DNA of 64,000 nt from Gandjariella thermophila (GTDB taxonomy: Bacteria; Actinomycetota; Actinomycetes; Mycobacteriales; Pseudonocardiaceae): NCBI RefSeq assembly GCF_005405885.1, contig NZ_BJFL01000022.1, positions 1-64,000 of the forward strand. The letters are read 5' to 3'. Below are positions 60,356 to 64,000 of this stretch, piece after piece. Position 1 is the first letter of the stretch, and every line of letters starts with the position of its first letter. The position numbers were made by a program, and so were the translations under genes. The notes beneath the pieces are model-generated. The model saw only the letters and a list, made by a program, of their open reading frames with translations. It ran no database searches and had not been told where the DNA came from.

Positions 60356-61162
60356 ATGCCGTACGAATGGATGTCGTTCACGACCGACTACGGGCTCAGC
60401 GACGGCTTCGTGGCCGCCTGCAAGGGAGTGATCGCGCGCACCGCGCCCGGTGTGCGCGTCATCGACGTGACGCACGACGTGCCGCCGCAGGACGTGCGCC
60501 GGGGGGCCGTGCTGCTCGCGCAGGTCGTGCCGTACCTGCCGGCCGCGGTGCACGTCGCGGTGGTCGACCCCGGGGTGGGTACCGACCGCCGGGGCATCGC
60601 CCTGCTGGCCCGGGACGGAGTCCTCGTCGGCCCGGACAACGGCCTGCTCACGCCGGCCGCCGAGGTGCTCGGCGGGATCGTCGCCGCGTACGAGCTGACC
60701 GTGCCCGACTACTGGCTGGCGCACGTCTCCGCCACCTTCCACGGCCGGGACATCTTCGCCCCGGTGGCGGCGAACCTGGCCAACGGCCTGGACCCGGGCC
60801 AGCTCGGCCCCGAACTCGATCCGGCCACCCTGGTCCGCCTGCCGGAGCCGCACCGCTGGGTCGAGCAGGGCCGGCTGGAGAGCGACGTGCTGGTCGTGGA
60901 CCGGTTCGGCAACGTGCAGCTCGCCGCCACCGCCGGGGACGTGCACGCGGCCGGGCTGGCGCTGGGCGCCCAGCTCACCGTGCGCGCCGGCGACGCCGTG
61001 CTGCCCGCGACGCTCGGCACCACCTTCGGCGACGTGGCACCGGCCGAGGCGGTGGTGCACGTGGACTCCTCCGACCACCTCGCCGTCGCCATCAACGGCG
61101 GTTCGGCCGCCGCGCACCTGGCGGTGGTCCCCGGCACCACGGTGGTGACGCTGGAAAGCTGA
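60356..61162 (+). CDS. SAM hydroxide adenosyltransferase (DUF62 family)
   Basis: A 268-aa protein with the conserved blocks F-T-T-D-Y-G-L-S-D-G, D-V-T-H-D-V-P-P, V-V-D-P-G-V-G-T, G-P-D-N-G-L-L, H-G-R-D-I-F-A-P-V-A-A and D-R-F-G-N-V-Q-L. Family members hydrolyse SAM to adenosine and methionine; the same fold includes fluorinase and chlorinase, but no evidence for halide use is seen. The physiological role is unknown. The start is the ATG at 60356; an in-frame GTG at 60332 is possible. Confidence 0.92.
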   Translation: MPYEWMSFTTDYGLSDGFVAACKGVIARTAPGVRVIDVTHDVPPQDVRRGAVLLAQVVPYLPAAVHVAVVDPGVGTDRRGIALLARDGVLVGPDNGLLTPAAEVLGGIVAAYELTVPDYWLAHVSATFHGRDIFAPVAANLANGLDPGQLGPELDPATLVRLPEPHRWVEQGRLESDVLVVDRFGNVQLAATAGDVHAAGLALGAQLTVRAGDAVLPATLGTTFGDVAPAEAVVHVDSSDHLAVAINGGSAAAHLAVVPGTTVVTLES

Positions 61163-61264
61163 GGCAACCGACCGTCCGGCGCAGCGACCACCGGCCGCCC
61201 GCCGCGTGCCTCCCGGCACGACCCGCCGTTGCCCGGCGAGCGCAACGACGACCGCGCGCGGACC

Positions 61265-61947
61265 GCGGGCGGCGCTCTGGTGGCCGAGGACGCGCACGCG
61301 GCCAGCGCGCTGGTCGCCGATCGCGGCTTCGACGCGACCTCTGGGCACTGGTCGCAGAACACCACGGTCGCCGGGCAGCCGTACTGGACCAGCGTGCAGC
61401 TCGACGAGACCGCCGCGCCGATGCTGCTCGCCGGGCTGCTCGACCGGCACGACCCGGCCACCCTGGACCACCTGGAGCGGGGCGCCGAGTTCCTGGTCAA
61501 CTACACCAAGGACGGCCACGCCGCGCCGTACAGCGAGCAGGAGCGCTGGGAGAACCAGAGCGGCTACTCGCCGGCCACCATCGCCTCGGCGGTGGCCGGT
61601 CTGGTCACCCTGGCCGACCTGCTGAAGCGGGCCGGGGACGCCGCCACCGCCGACCGCTACCTCGCGGTGGCCGACCGGTGGCGCGGGCAGGTCGACGGGT
61701 GGACCGCCACGCACATCGGGCCGTACTCGCCGCTGCCGTACTACCTGCGGCTGACCAAGGACGGCCGGCCGGACGCCGGCACCCGGTACGCGCTCGGCGA
61801 CAACAATCCGGGCACGGTGGACCGACCGCCTCGGCCACCCCGCTGGCCTGGACGCACGCCCAGTTCGTCCGGCTGGCGTGGTCCATCTCGGCGGGCCACC
61901 CGGTGGAGCGGCCGGCACCGGTCGCCTGCCGCTACCTCGGCTGCTGA
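61265..61947 (+). pseudogene. Remnant of a GH15 glucoamylase/glucodextranase gene
   Basis: Starts mid-protein with A-L-V-A-D-R-G-F and continues W-T-S-V-Q-L-D-E-T-A-A-P-M-L-L-A, E-R-W-E-N-Q-S-G-Y-S-P-A-T-I and I-G-P-Y-S-P-L-P-Y-Y-L-R-L-T-K-D-G, all GH15 core strings. Near 61815 the frame changes and jumps to a C-terminal A-S-A-T-P-L-A-W-T-H-A-Q-F-V-R-L, ending C-R-Y-L-G-C. So the N-terminal domain is missing and an internal block of the catalytic barrel is deleted. The protein cannot fold as an active glucosidase. Confidence 0.8.
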
Positions 61948-62018
61948 CGCTGTGTGCGGTCGGCCACATCCTGGTGGCGGCTTGTGAACCCGTGCACGGG
62001 CCGAGAAACATCGTTTTC

Positions 62019-62501
62019 ATGGCGAAACACGGGCCGCCCCGGGCGCGCCGGCAGGTCGTCCTGGACGACACCGCGAGGCGGATCATCGACGAACTGCGCG
62101 CCGACGGCCGCCGCCCGTACGCGGCCATCGGCAATGCCGTGGGGCTGTCCGAGGCGGCGGTGCGGCAGCGGGTGCAGCGCCTGGTCGACTCCGGGCTGCT
62201 GCGCATCGTCGCCGTGGTCGACCAGGACCGGCTGGGTCACACCCGCAGGGCGCTGGTCGGCGTGCGGGTGGAGGGCGACGTGGACGCGGTCGCCGCCGCC
62301 CTGACCGAGTTGGACGAGGTGTCCCGGGTGCTGTTCACCACCGGGTCGTTCGACGTGCTGGCCGAGGTGGCCTGCCGGGACGACGAGCACCTGCTCGACC
62401 TGCTGGGCAAGCACATCCGCCGCCTACCGGGCGTGGTGGTCACCGAGACCTTCGTGGTGCTCGGCGAGTCCGGCCCGGGGGCACGCCATGGGCCGGCCTG
62501 A
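62019..62501 (+). CDS. Lrp/AsnC-family transcriptional regulator
   Basis: A 160-aa protein. The winged helix (L-D-D-T-A-R-R-I-I-D-E-L-R-A-D-G-R-R-P-Y, then V-G-L-S-E-A-A-V-R-Q-R-V) is followed by a RAM effector domain ending V-V-T-E-T-F-V-V-L. The family responds to amino acids and often controls a neighbouring aminotransferase or amino-acid gene; none is next to it (a GH15 remnant upstream, a SRPBCC gene convergent), so its target is elsewhere. ATG 62019 starts the recognisable domain; the longer frame upstream is probably not coding. Confidence 0.92.
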   Translation: MAKHGPPRARRQVVLDDTARRIIDELRADGRRPYAAIGNAVGLSEAAVRQRVQRLVDSGLLRIVAVVDQDRLGHTRRALVGVRVEGDVDAVAAALTELDEVSRVLFTTGSFDVLAEVACRDDEHLLDLLGKHIRRLPGVVVTETFVVLGESGPGARHGPA

Positions 62502-62525
62502 CCATCGGCAGCCCGGTCCCCGCCC

Positions 62526-63695
62526 TCACCCGGCCCGCAACGCCAGCCGGCGTACCGCGGCGACCAGCGACCGCTCCCACACCCAGTCGCCGAGCCGGCC
62601 CGTGGTCGGCCAGTACACCGCGAACATGCGGCCGGCCCGCGGCTCGACCGGTTTGGCGACCCGGGTCTCGCACACCAGGCGGCTCGCGCCGTCGCGGGGC
62701 TCGACCCGGTAGGACACCACGAACGCGGCGTGCCGGGCGTCGTGCTGCCGGACCGTCCTGGCCGAGTCGACCGGCACGAACGGCGAGCGCAGGCTCCACA
62801 GTGGACCAACGCCGGCCTGGATGATCTCGTTGGCCGACTGCTCCAGGTACACCTCGCGGACCCGGCGCATGCCCTCGAACACCGGGGTGCGGCCGAGCGC
62901 CTCCCGGCTCGGCGCGCGCAGCCGCAGCAGCGACCCGAGCAGCGGTAGGTCGGCCAGCCGGATCTCGCGCAGCGCGGCGAACACCGTCTCCGGCGGGCGG
63001 GGGATGTCCGCGGCCACCAGCATCCGCGCGTCCCACGCCGGCATCAGCTCGTCGATGCGGGATCCGGCGACGTCCGGGTGTTCCCTGGCCCGGCGCACGG
63101 TGGCCAGCGCCTCGGCCCGCCTGCGGATGCCGACCAGCGTACGGTGCGCCAGCGGGAACTCGGCCAGCTCGAAGAACAGCACGTCGCGGACGCCGCGCAG
63201 GGTGGGCCGGTAGCGCACCCGCAGCCGGGTGACCAGCCGGGTGTGCTCGCCGTCGATCGGCGCCAGCGACCACGACCAGGTGCAGTCCCGCCGGCTCCAC
63301 AGCAGCCAGTGGTCCAGTTCGAAGGCGTGCACCCGCAGCGCGGCATGCTCGATCGTCGCCTTGGACGCCGGGACCAGTTCGCCGACCCGCACCCGGCGCA
63401 GTTCCGGGATGGGATCGGCGCCGGGCGGGACGCCGGCCAGGCCGCCGTGCTCGGCGAGCCCGCCCGGCCCCCGCCCGGACTTCACGATCCACGGGTACAC
63501 CTCCTCGGGCCGCGCCCCGATGCTGACCGCGCGGGTGGCGCGGAAGTGCGGCAGCGGCACGAGATCGTCGCCCGGCATCGGCTGGCGCTGCTCGAATCCG
63601 GTCGCGCCGAAGCGCAGGTGCCGGCGGCGGTACCCGGCGAAGGCGCACGCGGCCCCCGCCGCGGCCGCGACGCCGATCGCCGTGCGGCTGGCCAT
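62526..63695 (-). CDS. Membrane-anchored protein with two SRPBCC/START-like domains
   Basis: A 389-aa protein. An N-terminal hydrophobic segment (A-I-G-V-A-A-A-A-G-A-A-C-A-F-A) precedes a first SRPBCC domain (A-T-R-A-V-S-I-G-A-R-P-E-E-V-Y-P-W) up to about residue 210. A second lies in about 230-385 (L-V-A-A-D-I-P-R-P-P-E-T-V-F-A-A-L). Both have the Arg/Pro-x-x-V-x-x start of polyketide-cyclase/START folds that bind lipids. Duplication within one anchored chain is unusual. GCAGGGTGAAACC precedes the ATG. Function unknown; lipid or pigment binding is inference. Confidence 0.82.
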   Translation of the reverse strand: MASRTAIGVAAAAGAACAFAGYRRRHLRFGATGFEQRQPMPGDDLVPLPHFRATRAVSIGARPEEVYPWIVKSGRGPGGLAEHGGLAGVPPGADPIPELRRVRVGELVPASKATIEHAALRVHAFELDHWLLWSRRDCTWSWSLAPIDGEHTRLVTRLRVRYRPTLRGVRDVLFFELAEFPLAHRTLVGIRRRAEALATVRRAREHPDVAGSRIDELMPAWDARMLVAADIPRPPETVFAALREIRLADLPLLGSLLRLRAPSREALGRTPVFEGMRRVREVYLEQSANEIIQAGVGPLWSLRSPFVPVDSARTVRQHDARHAAFVVSYRVEPRDGASRLVCETRVAKPVEPRAGRMFAVYWPTTGRLGDWVWERSLVAAVRRLALRAG

Positions 63696-63804
63696 GGTTT
63701 CACCCTGCCCCGGCTGGTCCCGCCCCGCGGTAGGGCCGCTGGTCCGGGGCGCCCGGGCCGGATGGCGTGTTTGTCCCGGCGTGCCCGCGGTAACCCGGCG
63801 AGCG

Positions 63805-64000
63805 GTGCCCGAACTGCCTGACGTGGAGGGATTCCGCCGCGTGCTCGCGGAGCACGCGGTGGACGCACGCGTGCGCGGCGTCGACGTCACCGACACCGGG
63901 GTGCTGCGCGGCACCACGCCTGCCGCGCTGGACCGTGCGCTCGCCGGCCAGCGGTTCACCGAACCCCGGCGGCACGGCAAGTGGCTGCTCGCCGGCACCG
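63805..64000 (+). CDS. Formamidopyrimidine-DNA glycosylase (Fpg/Nei family), partial
   Basis: The window ends inside this gene. A GTG start gives V-P-E-L-P-D-V-E-G-F-R-R-V-L, the invariant N-terminus (Pro2-Glu3) used by Fpg/Nei glycosylases to attack damaged bases. It continues V-D-V-T-D-T-G-V-L-R-G and R-R-H-G-K-W-L-L-A-G, a family helix-strand pattern. Enough remains to name the superfamily but not the substrate branch (Fpg or Nei). Confidence 0.85.
   Translation, partial: MPELPDVEGFRRVLAEHAVDARVRGVDVTDTGVLRGTTPAALDRALAGQRFTEPRRHGKWLLAGT

Overview
The window is very GC-rich, densely coded actinobacterial DNA. Several features point to the Pseudonocardiaceae or close relatives. These are an ESX-type secreted protein next to a DUF3558 lipoprotein, two WhiJ/Scr1-like XRE regulators each paired with a DUF397 protein, a fused 2-oxoglutarate decarboxylase Kgd, 10-methyl fatty-acid genes, and many GTG starts. 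The genus cannot be fixed from sequence alone. No rRNA, tRNA, CRISPR array, prophage or intact insertion sequence was seen.

Layout. 0-2.2 kb: lipoprotein, ESX-like protein, DUF397 protein and XRE regulator on the minus strand. 2.3-13.8 kb: kgd with a small DUF6104 gene, a giant fused ABC exporter, an ABC-2 ATPase/permease pair, and a coupled run of three small genes. 14.1-17.2 kb: alanine dehydrogenase diverging from L-serine dehydratase, the latter behind a tandem glycine riboswitch. 17.6-25.2 kb: secreted and membrane proteins (subtilisin inhibitor, HNH protein, SGNH esterase, MFS carrier, FAD monooxygenase). 25.3-28.7 kb: a nickel/cobalt permease behind a Nur-like box, and a phospholipase A2 domain fused to a membrane acyltransferase-like module. 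28.7-31.5 kb: two methyltransferases, a possible double-glycine-leader peptide, and gene remnants. 32-37.6 kb: a TetR regulator and a leucine/isovalerate-type operon (acyl-CoA carboxylase beta, alpha, acyl-CoA dehydrogenase). 37.7-38.8 kb: the second XRE/DUF397 pair. 39.1-42.9 kb: two S53 peptidases in tandem, one exported and one without a signal peptide. 43-47 kb: a conserved hypothetical protein behind a CRP-like site, a BatA-like VWA protein, a double TrkA-N membrane protein and a damaged WXG-type gene. 47.2-51.5 kb: enoyl-CoA hydratase, a secreted protein, and an AidB-like dehydrogenase with its TetR regulator. 51.6-54.3 kb: tmsA/tmsB for 10-methyl fatty acids. 54.5-64 kb: acyltransferase 3, a Lpd-like flavoprotein, DUF488, Gfo/Idh/MocA and ROK, SAM hydrolase, a GH15 remnant, an Lrp regulator, a double-SRPBCC protein, and the start of a Fpg/Nei glycosylase.

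Most of this is ordinary chromosomal housekeeping and lipid or amino-acid metabolism: glycine/serine/alanine breakdown feeding pyruvate, leucine-type acyl-CoA breakdown, and methyl-branched lipid synthesis. The least ordinary signals are a ~170-bp repeat with terminal inverted repeats present three times and always abutting a TGA stop, the phospholipase A2-acyltransferase fusion, a 40-codon ORF with a double-glycine leader motif downstream of a methyltransferase, a 19-codon ORF coupled on both sides, and a fossil zone at 29.7-30.65 kb.
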